Assembly (NCBI RefSeq): GCF_001949145.1
Contig: NW_019091568.1
Coordinates: forward strand, 235,003 to 299,002
Direction of reading: 5' to 3'
DNA length: 64,000 nt
Origin: Acanthaster planci
Taxonomy: Eukaryota; Echinodermata; Asteroidea; Valvatida; Acanthasteridae
The translations under genes and the position numbers were made by a program. Below, piece after piece: positions 25,061-49,200 of this stretch. Each line of letters starts with the position of its first letter. Position 1 is the stretch's first letter. The notes beneath the pieces are model-generated. The model did not search any database and was not told where the DNA came from. It worked only from the letters and a program-made list of their open reading frames with translations.

Positions 25061-28027
25061 AACCACCTGCACAACCCTAAATTTGGAATCAAGTTAAAAC
25101 AATTCTATCCTGTAGTCAAGAGCATACATTATAATGCTAATATAGTAAGGCAGAACTCTTTATTAGGCCACACCATCGAAGCCAGAAGCATAAAAATGAG
25201 GCACAGCCGCCACGCAAAGCCAACATTTAGAAAACCCCTTTAGGCCACACTGTTATGGCAACATTGAGGGCTCACTTCAAGAACATAATCTATTTGCAAG
25301 CCTGGGGTTGCACTACACCTAATATATTTGCCTATAGAAAACAGTGCAAAATCGGCCGAAATACGTGAAATAGCGCCGCCCGTTGACTCTCGGGAAGAGG
25401 CTGGCCTCCGTTTTTTTTCACGTAAAATTCAAGATTATGGCAAGCAGATCACCTTTTTTTTTTTAATTATATGGGGGTTAGCCACGAAAAAAACTTTTTA
25501 TTCGCTTTTCCCCGAAGATACCCCCAAATAGTAGTAAAACTATGCGCTCAGCTCTGAATGTAGCCGCCCGCCTGTCCGAAATAGGCCCGCAATTTTGGGC
25601 GTTTTGTGAAATACCCTCAACCTTCAGTCCCAAATTCGGGATTTGTAGAAATATTTCTAGGCTCCCTCCTGATTATGGCATGTCTTGAAAAAAAATATCA
25701 CAAAACATTAATGCGCTCGCGTGCAGAAATACGATTTGGTGAAATGCACTCCTAAGGGCGGGGCGGGTCAGGACCATGGGGCTTTACAGCTACCGATGGC
25801 TGTAAATCGTTACGGTAATTTATGCACCTGTAAATAAATTACCATAGACAACACTGAAAATCCCTATACTTCAAAATTGTTATTAAAATACAACTCCCAG
25901 TGTTCAGGCTGCAAAGAAAATAATGTTCGTCATTTCCTATTTCATATTCCTTTCAATTTTTAGTGGGTTGATCAATGAATTTTTGAGAAATTCTCACCAA
26001 AAACAGACCACCCCTAAATGAAGGAAATTTCCCTGCCCGGAAAAGTTGCCATTTTGAAAATGCATCCCTCTGCAAAACGGCTAATGGTGCCACTCACGCA
26101 CGTATATAAAAAAAACCTGGNNNNNNNNNNNNNNNNNNNNNNNNNNNNNNNNNNNNNNNNNNNNNNNNNNNNNNNNNNNNNNNNNNNNNNNNNNNNNNNN
26201 NNNNNNNNNNNNNNNNNNNNNNNNNNNNNNNNNNNNNNNNNNNNNNNNNNNNNNNNNNNNNNNNNNNNNNNNNNNNNNNNNNNNNNNNNNNNNNNNNNNN
26301 NNNNNNNNNNNNNNNNNNNNNNNNNNNNNNNNNNNNNNNNNNNNNNNNNNNNNNNNNNNNNNNNNNTGTATCCAAATTCCTCAGAACTGAAAACCTAACA
26401 AGTCCAGGCCAGAGGTTCAAGCCATCTTCTGCATTTTCCGATTCCATGGCTATTAGGACTCTCAAATATAGAGCATTTTAGTGTTTTAACTTTTATGAAT
26501 GAGCTCAGCAGACATATTTGTTGCCAATTGACAGGGGTGCACCCCTAACAAGTTTCTGTTATTTGATAAAACAGGGTAGGAAATAATTACGTTTGTTTTT
26601 ATTCTACTTTACCCCATGTTTAATAGACTAAATGTTATAATGATGACAAATTGTAAAATTCACGGTGCTTCTGATATTGAGGGGTAAGACAGAAATATGG
26701 ATCTGTCTCTTTAAATATTCAGATTCTCCACGGCATGATTGCAAGTCTGGAGAAAAAAATTCGCAACATGCAAGGATAAGAACTGTCTAGTACGTGTACA
26801 GTAAAATGTCGAGTTATGGGCAATTTTAAAAATTGGCCTAAACTTCTCAAGGTAATTGGCATTCTTACATTTTCATAACTTAGTCCATTTTGAAAAAGAC
26901 CAAAATTACCATAGGAACTTCAACCCTCTGTTATGCAATGTCAATCAGATATGAAAACATTGAGTGGCCAATTCTAAATCTGTCCATAAATTACAACCCA
27001 GAAAACTGCAGACACCTTAACACCACACTGGAAAGTATCACTCAACCAGTGAACATTTTTTTTTCATACATTTTATATCAGCTTAACTACCATATTGTTT
27101 ACACACAATATACATGTACGTGTCTGAAATGTAACGCATCAATGTCAACGATATTCAATTGTTCCTGCCTTTTTAAATCCTTCCACAGCACACTGCTGAA
27201 GACAACCTCCTCACATTCAAAATGGCACTCATATCAAGCCTCTATTACCTCACAACCTGCAGATTGTAAATACAGTGCTTGTACACATTTTTTTCTTATT
27301 TCTATTCTTGCAGTGCCATGAGAGCACCTGTTATTAGGTGGATGCGTGCACTTAATTCCTCATATTAATGGTCTAAAAAAGTTTATGGTTTATAGAACCA
27401 CATAACTTTTGAACTTGACTAAGTTTCAAAGTTAAATGAGACATTACTGTACAGTTTTCGGAGTATCCTAATGTTACATAATCATTTAAACAAACTCTTT
27501 CACTCTTGTGCATTTGTGTTTCAGAATACAAATTTACTTTTCTCCTGAAAACAGAGCAACCTTGGTTTGAACATGCTCATATGAAACTGAAATACACTGT
27601 ACATACAAAGAACATCCAAACCAAACGTTTGAAAACAAATCCCCTTTGTGCAGTGTTTTTACCTGGCCAACAGTCAACAGTTATATGACCTTTTTACACA
27701 GTGTTTTGACATTCCAGTTTAGTTGAGTGGTTGGGCAAGGGTTGGAAGATGGTATGTACTACCTTACACCCAAGGGAGTGATGTCTCAAACAGGTTTCCA
27801 TTCAAATGCATGTGCAAATCTACACTTTGGGACCCTAACAAGAAAGATTTGTTTTTCTTCATTTTCCCCTTTTTTGTGGGGGTGCTTGCGGATTCAAGAC
27901 TGCGAAGGGAACTGAATTTTTTGCTCTCAAAATCACTGGTCAAAAATCAACACTTTCATAGGAAGCATTTGGTCAAGCTAGGCCGGCCTTTTTTTTGTTT
28001 TCTTTTTCCCCCTGTATTCTTAAAGAC
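25061..28027. other. Intergenic region between MCM3 3' end and the kinesin promoter
   Basis: No exon recognised. It should hold the MCM3 3' UTR (minus strand, just below 28028), but no convincing AATAAA on that strand was found close to the stop. The part 25320-25790 is a GC-richer, repeat-like stretch. A palindrome AGGGGTGCACCCCT sits at 26533-26546; the same word flanks the second assembly gap near 57450 and 58076. Confidence 0.5.
26121..26366. other. Assembly gap (246 N)
   Basis: A run of N. Open frames crossing it are artefacts of the N run. Confidence 1.
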
Positions 28028-39401
<11,374 letters not shown>

Positions 39402-40198
39402 CTTGAATATTTTTCACGGTAACAAATTTCACCGTAACACGACGAAAATTATTTCAGATTCTGCCGTACAGAGACTTCACTGTCGTTTGCAGTAAGTAGT
39501 CCGACTCTCAAATTCGCGCGAAATGAGCACGTGAATAACCATCGTGGTCTCCTTTGCAGTCCCCACTGAATTTTTCCCAATCTGTTGACGTTCTTACCTC
39601 GCAGTCCGTCAGAAAAACAAGCTGGAATCAAAGGCTACCTTTCCCGGGATATTTAACTGTTGAAGCTCCGCCTATTTAAATATACCCGTGGTAACTGTTT
39701 ATATTCTAAATATTATGCAAATATTAACTATGAACCAATCAAAGGTCGTTAGAGGCGAGACAGCGCGCCGGTCGCGCCATGACCTGTCATTAGTGTACAC
39801 ATAAAAGTACATGTACATGTACGGTACGTGTACAATGTACATTTCCTAGTGGAGTGTTTTTTTCGGTTACTTCCGGGTACATTTTCCTGCTCATAGCCTG
39901 CATGCGCTTCAGTACTGTGGCCCAGACAATCAAGTAGCAGTTACGACATAATCGTACGTTTCAACGAGTGCCTCAGAAATATGACATCGCTTCCTGGTTT
40001 CGGCAATTGAACATATTTCAACAAGAGTATTGTCTGAAGTTTGTTGAATCTTGAACATCCTAAACCAGCCCTAATCAGGCAAACGTGGTCATCGGTAACT
40101 ACAGAATGCATGGAATGCCATGACATCGATCACCTCAAAACTCCTAAATTACTGAACAGAATATGAGGACTTACGCGGTCATGTGTCGGTGCAGAACG
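39402..40198. promoter_or_regulatory. Divergent (bidirectional) promoter interval of MCM3 and the receptor gene
   Basis: 797 bp separate the two start codons, which point away from each other. The interval contains CpG-rich text (agcgcgccggtcgcgcc near 39761), a CCAAT box (gaaccaatcaaag near 39731), an E2F-type site at 39515-39523 and an E2F-like TTTCCCGGG at 39640-39648. MCM genes are classical E2F targets, so the sites nearer MCM3 fit S-phase control. The side next to the receptor carries TACATG words (39805-39845). Whether one core promoter serves both genes is unknown. Confidence 0.65.
39515..39523 (-). promoter_or_regulatory. E2F-type site upstream of MCM3
   Basis: On the minus strand the bases read TTTCGCGCG, matching the E2F consensus TTTSGCGC, 114 bp upstream of the MCM3 start codon. 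The core is palindromic (ttcgcgcgaa). Confidence 0.65.
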
Positions 40199-40276
40199 AT
40201 GGCGATTCCATCGATAGCCATGATTTTTAGATGCTTGTATATTCTGACCGTGATATTGCAGACTGCACCAGCAAAG
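40199..40276 (+). CDS. Receptor exon 1: signal peptide (residues 1-26)
   Basis: Encodes MAIPSIAMIFRCLYILTVI and LQTAPAK, a signal peptide with cleavage likely near the APA. Donor AAG|GTAGGG, phase 0. Two further in-frame ATGs lie upstream at 40163 and 40181 after a stop at 40145-40147. I chose 40199 because it has A at -3 and G at +4 and leaves a signal peptide of normal length. Confidence 0.75.
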
Positions 40277-43200
40277 GTAGGGACAATGCCGTTGATGGTA
40301 TCAGGATAAGCACTAAGTCATTATTTTTATAACTTATATTACGCCTGTAATAATAGAAGAAAGTGGTTGTTTTCACCCCAAAAGTCCGTACATCGCATTA
40401 TGTGTACAAATAAGCCGATGAACAGGGCCAGGGTGTTGTTAATTTTGATTGTGGATGGTAAACTGCTTAGGAATTTCTTACTTCACATGATGTTGGTCAT
40501 TTTTTGTCGGTCTTACATTATCTGGTTATGGGCATTTGTTACCATTCAGAAGTTGTAAGCACGCATGTATTTTTGTTCAGTTTGGAGATAATTAAGACAT
40601 GGTGGAAGGAAAACTTTGGGGAAGAGTTTCATTATATGGACGTCACTAATTTTCCCTAAAGTGGCTTATCAGCCACCTGGAAGTGAAAACATGTCCTAAA
40701 AAGTCAAATAAATTTAGCAGGGAAAATATTCGAAATATTTACTTAAAAAATACTTGGATATTTTTAGACCAGTCTTACAGAGTTTGTGCACAGGTAATCA
40801 AGTGATATCCGTGTATGGAACTGTTTCCAAACTTTACAATAGCAACAAGTATTCCAGGCATCAATTGGTTAGAATTGTCTTGGAAGTTTGACAACTGGAC
40901 AAAATTCAATGGGATATATTTGAATAGTTTTAAAAAGTAGAAATTTTAAATGTTTTGTGTCCATGCTTTTGATTTTTTTCAGGTGTTTTCAAGAATCAAG
41001 TACTTTAGTTTGCAGTATTACGAACTTTTGAATAGTTCATAAAATATATTTCCATCATCTAATTAGCAACTTTAGTCACTGCATTTTAATATTCGTAGTG
41101 GCTGCAGAATTCATTAGTTACAACACTGTACATCAAGCATTACCAATAACCATTACCAATTTTTTGTAATTGTTCTTCATTCTTCAATCAGATCCTTTTT
41201 TTATTTGCTATAGAATGTTTTCCCATTTCATGTTTTTCCTTTTCCCCAATTTTGGTTAATTGATTTGTTTAATGGACATTAATTAATTAGAGGCCAAGAT
41301 CCATTCCTTACTGACTTGTCTGGTTCCTGTTTCCAATGCTGCAACCAGTCCAAGGTGCCATAACTATAGCCACAGTGTTAAGTGAAGCACTTAACTGGCA
41401 CTTAAGCTACTTCCCTATATTATCTCCATTTCTTCCTCAATTACAGGGTTATGAAGATTGTGACATTTTTCATATGACGTGTTCGTCATCCACACCAAGC
41501 AACACTCCAGTGGTCTCCACAACGCTAGAGACCACTGCCCCGACTCTCAACAGCAGCACAGCTGTAACACCAACAAATGCCACTGTCAGTGCGACTGAGG
41601 TGGGCAGTACGCTGCTGTCCACAACTGCTTCCCCATCCATTTGCTGCGGCTGCAGCGAATCTTGTGAGAAATGCTTCAGTCCTGGAGAAGGATATTGCAC
41701 AGAATGCAGTCCCGGTTACATCGTGGAGCCCGAAGACGGGCAAAAAATGTGTTTGCCGTGCAGCCTCAAATGCTATTATGTCTGCCAAGACACCAACAAC
41801 AAATGTGCTTGCATAGGTGAAAAGAAGGAATGTATGAACTGCCGCATGAATGATAGTAAACATGGAAGGTGTAGGGAAACAACCTTTCTAGACAAAATTG
41901 ACAGGGGAGGTTTGGTTGGCATATGTGTAGGGGGAGTTCTGGTGATCATCCTTGTATTTGTTGTTTCCTGTTGTGTCTTTCGTAAATTGAAGAAACCGCC
42001 ACAGCCAGTGGTAAGTATCTTTCTAAGTCCTTGTTGATTAATTCAAAGTGGAAATTATAAAGACATTTAGAGTGAATTATAAAGACATTTAGAGTGAATT
42101 GTAAAGATATTTAGGGTGATTTTTAAAAATTAGCTACCATTGTATTGATTTCAAATACATGTAATTAGAGAACAAACAGGCCAAGACTCCAAGTGCCCAA
42201 AAGTATATTTGGAAAGGAATTTAGGCCAATTGAGACAGAGAAGCTTGATTTGGTAGTTCAGAAATTTACCGAAGCAAATTTGAGCTCAAAGATCTATTTG
42301 AGAATGAGTTTTGCTTAAATCTGTTTGCTCAACAACTGAACTCTATTCCAATTTTAATAATTTTATGGAATTTTTTAGTGTAGCATTGGCGATTCTTTTC
42401 TTAACCATTTTTTTTCTGTAGGAAAGAGACTATAGAACTCATGGAGGATCTTTGCAGGTAAAATAACCCTATACAAATGTGTAATTTGCAAGTCCGTTGA
42501 ATTTTTTGTCCAACCGATTGCTCGAAATCTGGCTGAATTTTCTGGAATGTATCTGTTGGGCATGTACGGTCGATCATTGCAATTACGCAAGCACGTCTCG
42601 CTGTCGGCGAATCCAGCATGAAATCTCCCTCATCACTTCCCTTTTTGAAACTGTCTTCCACAACCTTGAATGACATGTAGAAAGAAAAGGTTATCATATG
42701 AAGGTGAAATTAGAAACAGATTGTACAGCAGCATCAAGATCGCAGTGAATAGCAGTGATAGACCAATTGCACCCAACATATCTTTTTTCCTCTTCATGCG
42801 TGTGAGTTTCTTCAAGAGGCTGATTTTCCTTCATTGTGACTGCTTTTGAACACCACTGATCTTTTGTTTCTGCCTTGAAATGCTGCTGTGGCCGCTACTA
42901 TGAACGATTATTATTCCTTCTGTTGCTGCCTTGTTGCTACAAACGCAGGGGTCACAAGTATTATCCAATCACAGCATCTTGTGAAATGTCACGATATCCC
43001 AAACCTTGGACAAACAAAGGATATATCAGTAAGGTCTCTGCGTTAAATGTGGTATGGTAACACATGTCAAACATGTCACACGGTTGGAAAATGTGTACAA
43101 AACATATGGCAGGTCTTCCGAAAAAGTATGAACAAAAGAGTAACCATAGGGAGTCTACAATTGAAGGCGTTTACACACTTGTGTGTGTTTGTGGATGTTG

Positions 43201-46200
43201 GTGTCTTCTGGCGTATGTATTTTGTTGGCCCTCAGTTTTTTTGTAGGCTGCTGAACTATCATAGACTTCATGATCAGGAACGGTACGTACTGGGCCAATA
43301 ATGTAAACCAACTGTGGCTGTTTGTGGCCACTGTTTCTAAGCCATGTCTGTCGTTCTTGTTGCCATTGCTTCTGTTGTTGCTGCTTTTCCACAAGTTTGA
43401 GCCAAGACTTTGGTTCATTTATCAGTCGATTCTGAGCACTGCAGTCTCATTTCAAAGTCCTAGTTGTTTTTGCGCAGATACAATGCAGTGTTGTAACAAG
43501 TCACTATAGAATTTGATAACTCGAGTTGAGTCATTTTAACGTTGTGACTCGAGTTGAGTCATTAAGTTAAGAAGTGGAGTCAAGTCACTTTGTGTAGTTG
43601 AGTCGAGTTGAGTCAAGTCCTGGGCTTAAATCAATGAGTCACAAATTTTTGAACAAAATACAATAAAAACATAATTACATGTACATGTAAGTCATACTTT
43701 AGTAATTGATTTTCATTTAGACATACTGAAAATAAACTAGGGTGACAGGTTTAATTTTTTTGAGACTCGAGTATTGTATGCTTGTACTCGAGTCGAGTCT
43801 CCATGAAGGACTCAAGTCAAGTCATTTGATCACAGAGACTTGAATTGAGTCCCCAAAAATTGTGACTCGAGTTGGATTCAAGTCGAGTCATTGACACGAA
43901 TCATTACAACTCTGTTACACTGACACAAGTTTATATTTGGTTGTCAGTTGCAACTCTTGCCACATGCAGGGTCACTGTTACTGGTACAGTACATTGGTTT
44001 CCTCTGTTGCATTTTCCAAAGAAGGCTTGGAACCAGCCATGCAACTGTACCTTGTACCTTATTAGCCTCGGATTATTCCAACTTGTCCATCATTTCAGTA
44101 ACATTTCATTACATACAGATGTATGTGTATGGTTCACTACATACATGCACATGTCATTCAAACTTACAGGTTACTTTTGATGCATCTTGTCATGGTACTG
44201 TCTTTACCATCCATTTTGTGCTGTGCTGTTTCCATTTTGTGTCCAACTTTGTTTTTTCAATGTGGCTCTTCAATGTTTTCTGAAATACTGTGCCTTGATT
44301 ACTGTGCAGTGCTTCCTTTCACAATCCGAACTATCATCATTTTTAACATATATTTTCCTTTTTTTTGGCTAATAACCCTTTCAAAGAAATTTGTTAATTT
44401 GGCTCTGATCTTTCTAGCTGGACTCACATCAACATTTTTCCGACTTCAGTTCTGACGGTGAACCTATGGCTTTTGAGAACCAGGTAAAAACCAAAAAGGA
44501 GTGTTGATACCTGTTCCACCGGCATAACCCTACCCATTTTATTGTTTCCCAATTATTTGGAAGTTGAATGTGAGATTCATTTTTTCATAGCCCCTCTAGT
44601 GAAATAACAAGTTTTGCTTCATGTTTTATGTCTTTTATTTCAAGCAATTTACATTAATTTTAGCAAGCATAAGTTTAGTAATTGGTTATCCTAGAGTATT
44701 CCTTTTTTTTATTTGCATGCAGCGACAACATTCTGTGTCAGATAAAACAATCAATCTTTTGTCACCTCATTAGTAAAATCTTATCCCATTCATCACTTCA
44801 GCTTCCTCTGAAGTTCACTTGCACCGTTAATTGAATGCTGTTTTTTATTGCTTTATACATTCATGTTGTGAAAACATCCACTCAGAGTGGGCAGTGACTC
44901 AATCTTAATCTCAAAAAGTGCTCCTTTCAAGTGAAAAAGTGACATCTTAGCTTCAGTCCCTGCATTTTGAAATGTTTTGCAAGGGTTTGAGAAGCCAGTT
45001 TTTTCATTTTTTGTGGGAGTGCCCAAAGTAATTTCGAATTAACTGTAAATAAACTTGGAAAATGATAATTTAAAAGAGTTGGCAACAAATTTACAAATGT
45101 CTCATTAATGGTCTGAGAAAGAAGCCAATTCAAACTGGTGTTCACAGATCCTTTCAATGAAGTTCCTTATATTGCATAACAAATTGGTGCAATTTTGCCA
45201 TCTTCACCCACCGCAGGCTGTCGACGATGACGTGTACGGCAATGTGGATAATAGGGGCAATATGTTAATGTTGAACATGCCGGATGAAAGACAGCTTAAG
45301 CAGCCAGACCTTGTCCGTAGTCCTAGCAGGCCAGCACCACTCCCGCCAGGCAAGGTTTCATCAGCGCCGGACTTTGGCAATGTCTACGCGAACACTGTCA
45401 TCAGCCCGAGGGGCGAAACCACACCCATGTCAAACTTTCAACCCACGGTGCAAGCATTTGGGGCAGGGACTGAGCAGAGCGACTTTGGGGGGCTTTATAC
45501 AAACACAGAGATTCCATCGAGTGAAGCTGGTGATTCAAACACTAAGTTTCTTCCTAAAAAGAAACCTCCCATGGAGCTGACAATCCCACCCCTGCCCCAG
45601 AAAGTCTTGCAAGATCGTTCACCGGCTCGCCCTTGCCTACCCAAAGTGCCTCAGGACTATTCCACTTCTCCGGAGATAAGTCAGGATAACCAGCCAGCTG
45701 CCCCGGTCATCCTACCACAACTCCCAGAAAGAAAATTTGAGCGCAGTGACTCACAGGACTTTCCAGAGCGCCCCCCACCCCCACCTCCCTCAAAAATGAG
45801 CCTGCTGGGACGCAATGTGATGCCACAGCAAACGGCTCCCCCAGTGCAAAGCAAGAAATTCTCAAGTCTTCATGATGCCGCCCTCCACTCCAGAAATGAG
45901 GCTTCAGAGAAATTCTCAGACTTATCACCACAGCCTCCTCTGGTGCCTTCCCCTGCCCACAAAGTAAAATCTGGCCCTACAACGAAAAAAAAGCCACCAA
46001 CCCCAACCAAGAAGAAGGAAATTGGTAAGTTTAACTAGTTTAAAGAGGTTTTCTGCTTAAGTTACATGTTCCTTTTCTGAAGGTCAGTTGCAAATTATGT
46101 CATTGTGAATTTGAGACAAAACTTTCACAAGGAAAATGACGAGAGTGGACATATGTCATCAAGTCAGCAAATTCACCTTGGGAAGCGAACTAATACGATA

Positions 46201-49200
46201 CTTACATTTCAGATTTTGAAACTTAAGAAGCTGTAATGGTTTCAACCGCCTCCCTGGTTGCACCATTCCAGTCACCATCACATTTCCAACCCTCCCTTCC
46301 CCCCAAAAAGATTCCCATATCCAGTAGCTTAAGTATGTAATTGTAAATCAACTTGTAACGTTAAAAGCAGAGAACAGATGTGAGTTAGCCTCAGTTAATT
46401 CAGGAAAAACTAAAGCTTCAAAAATGTGTGTCATGTTGCGAAAGATACATGTACATTTTACATGCAACTGTTGTTTATTCATTCATTCATATTTGGAACT
46501 TTTTCTTTAAAATTACAGTCAGGCTACATGTACATGTATTACAAGTGTACGTGTAGTAAGAGCTGGGCTTTGCAAGGGCTGTGGGCAATAGGTGCTTGCT
46601 CACAACAGGGAAAACAGAGACAATTTAAAAAGCTATAGAAATGTTTCATGGCATCAAGTCTTGATCTAGATTTGGCTACTAGGCCAGTGTCAAGTCTAGC
46701 CACAGGGCTGTTGAAGCACACTGTGACAAAGGTGATCCTTAAGTGAGTTTGAAGTGTTCATCCGCTGTGCCCGAACTTAATGGAATTTGACTCAAGATTT
46801 GACATGTAACTAGGAATTTGACTTGGGATGGGATTTGTCACTTGTTCTGTAATTTGACTCAAGATTGGAGTTATTTGATTTGTGATTTGACTTGTGACTT
46901 GTCTAGTGATGTGACATGGGATGTGACTTGTGATTTTACCTGTAATTATCTGGACCAGTGATTTGACTTATGACGGATTGAAATGCAGCACTGGTTATAA
47001 ACAGCTCTCACAGCTTGGAAATGAGCTGATATAAACCCAGTGGGCAGTACATGTACTTCAACAGATCCGCTAATAAAAGAGGAAGGAAACCGGATGAAAA
47101 TGACGTCAGGGTCACACAGTTGAGCAACTCAATCATTTTACACTAAATTTTTACATATTTCATTCCTGCTGTATATAAAAGTACACCTTATTACGTGTAT
47201 TTGGTACATTCAGTTTCAACAAGATCATGGAAGATCATGAGATGCAATGGAAGATGTACTCATGTTGACTGCTTAACAGAGTTGTCTGCTGTCAAAAGGG
47301 TCTGTCCTGAGGTTTCCTTTAATCCCTTTGTCCAATTAGAATGGATACTGTGGGATTCTCCCTTTAAACAATCCGAGATGAGTTAGCTGAGGAAACAGGA
47401 AATACAAAAAAAAAGATTAAAGCCAGAGGTTAATTTCTAGAACAGTGCAAATGAAGTTGTCAGATATAGGCCTAACTGGCACATGTGTATATTCTGTGGA
47501 ATGTGCAAATTTTCCAAAAAGCACATATAGGTACCATATGCACATGTGAGTAGGCCTGCAGAAATGATTTGATGAATTTCCAGTATTTTCCCCTGAAGTT
47601 TCAGATCATTGCATGTTTATTGAGGGAAGGGCATGTTGGGGACTGTATGGTCTGAATCGTGGCACAACTGTTCACACTTTTTTGTGTATAAAGTGATCAT
47701 AATTCCACATTTCTAAATAGACTGTTGACGTCTTTAGGATATTGTCGTTACATGTCGTGACCACGGGACACCGCCCCACACAATGAGTCCCCATACAGCG
47801 ACACTCCCCACAGATACAAACAAATGAGCTCCATGTACCTGTATGTAACTACATCGGGTGTACATTTATCCCATGCACACATTTTACGAGCACACAGCAT
47901 CATCACATTTTGTGACGGTGTCCACTGTGAACAGTTATTTCCCTGCATGTGGATTCCAAATTGACATTGTTATACATCTTTCAAGGCTGATTATAGAGGT
48001 GTGTGCTATGTTTACAGGGTACATGTGAATGACCTACTCTACAGATCATGACAGGTGGTAAAAGTTTGGGATTTATAAACAAGGTCACTGTCACAAATTG
48101 TGCCCCAACCTCATGGAATTATATAATGCACATGCCCGCAACTGCTTTTGTCATGTTGTCAAAATCACCGTCCAGCCCCACCAAAGAGGAAAAAGACTCC
48201 ATGCGTCTTCGTTCGTTTTGAACAGTTGAAATGCCACCTGTCTGCCTCCTCCCCCCCCATTTCCCTGGCATCCAACCTCTGACAGGAATTTCTGCCGAAA
48301 GATCAAGCCAGGATCGAATTTCCTGTGGTCCTTGCATTTCCGTTTATTGAAAGTTTCACATTCAGCTTTTGATGGTTGAAGCAAGTACTCAATATGAATG
48401 GTGCCTCAAACTTTTGTTCATTGGAGATGCATCCATGTGTATCGATGTCAACGTGCCTTTTCCAGTTGCAGTGTTAAAAGTTGAAGTTTTCAAGCATATT
48501 ACATTGGTAATTTTACACACACAAAAATGTTCAAGTCATGTGATTTAATATTACTTAGAATACTTAATTTTAAAAAAAATTAAACTGTAGCAGACTAGGG
48601 CGTAATGTATTTGATAAAGTGGTAGCTAATATAAACACTCATATCAGAATGTGGGCATAATTGTTTCTCTTGGTTTGCAATATGTTCTTTGTCTTTGACA
48701 AGTGTAATAAATTTTGTGTGGCTTTTTGTGTTTACATAATAAGTACAGCCCATGCCAACCTTCTTGTGTCATCTTTTCCTGTTTGGAGAACAGTTAAAAA
48801 ATTGTTAGTTTCAGTTTTCAAAGAATGGAGGATGCCATTCTTATCTTCCTGTTTCATCGTGTGAAAGAACAAGGGGTAAAGATATTCATATGTGCATGAC
48901 GTGTATGTTCATGAAACAAGTGTGACACTTTGTGAAAATTTAGAGGTTTGCATTGAAATGAGATACATGTATGCCCCTTCTTGCTGTAACTGAGTTTACG
49001 TGTATATTAGGGTTTTCTGGCGACAGACTACCTGTACCTCTTAAAACTTAAAACTCAGTGTTTTAGTCTAATGTTAAAGAGATTGTCATGTAATTATCTA
49101 GCCATCATTTACATGTAGATATGTTCAGAGTATGGTTTGATGTCTGTAGAAAATCTGATGAAGGTCTTGGATTGTCATAAGTGCTCTGGAAATTGATATA

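Noticed and set aside
26018-26465. Open frames on both strands spanning 26121-26366
   Set aside because: They run through a block of N and have no real sequence support.
41470-41863. Minus-strand frames opposite receptor exon 2
   Set aside because: Shadows of a Cys- and Thr-rich coding exon whose plus-strand frame is fixed by splice phases and a membrane helix.
48119-48384. Two overlapping minus-strand frames in receptor intron 5
   Set aside because: They look somewhat protein-like but have no family match and no convincing splice borders.
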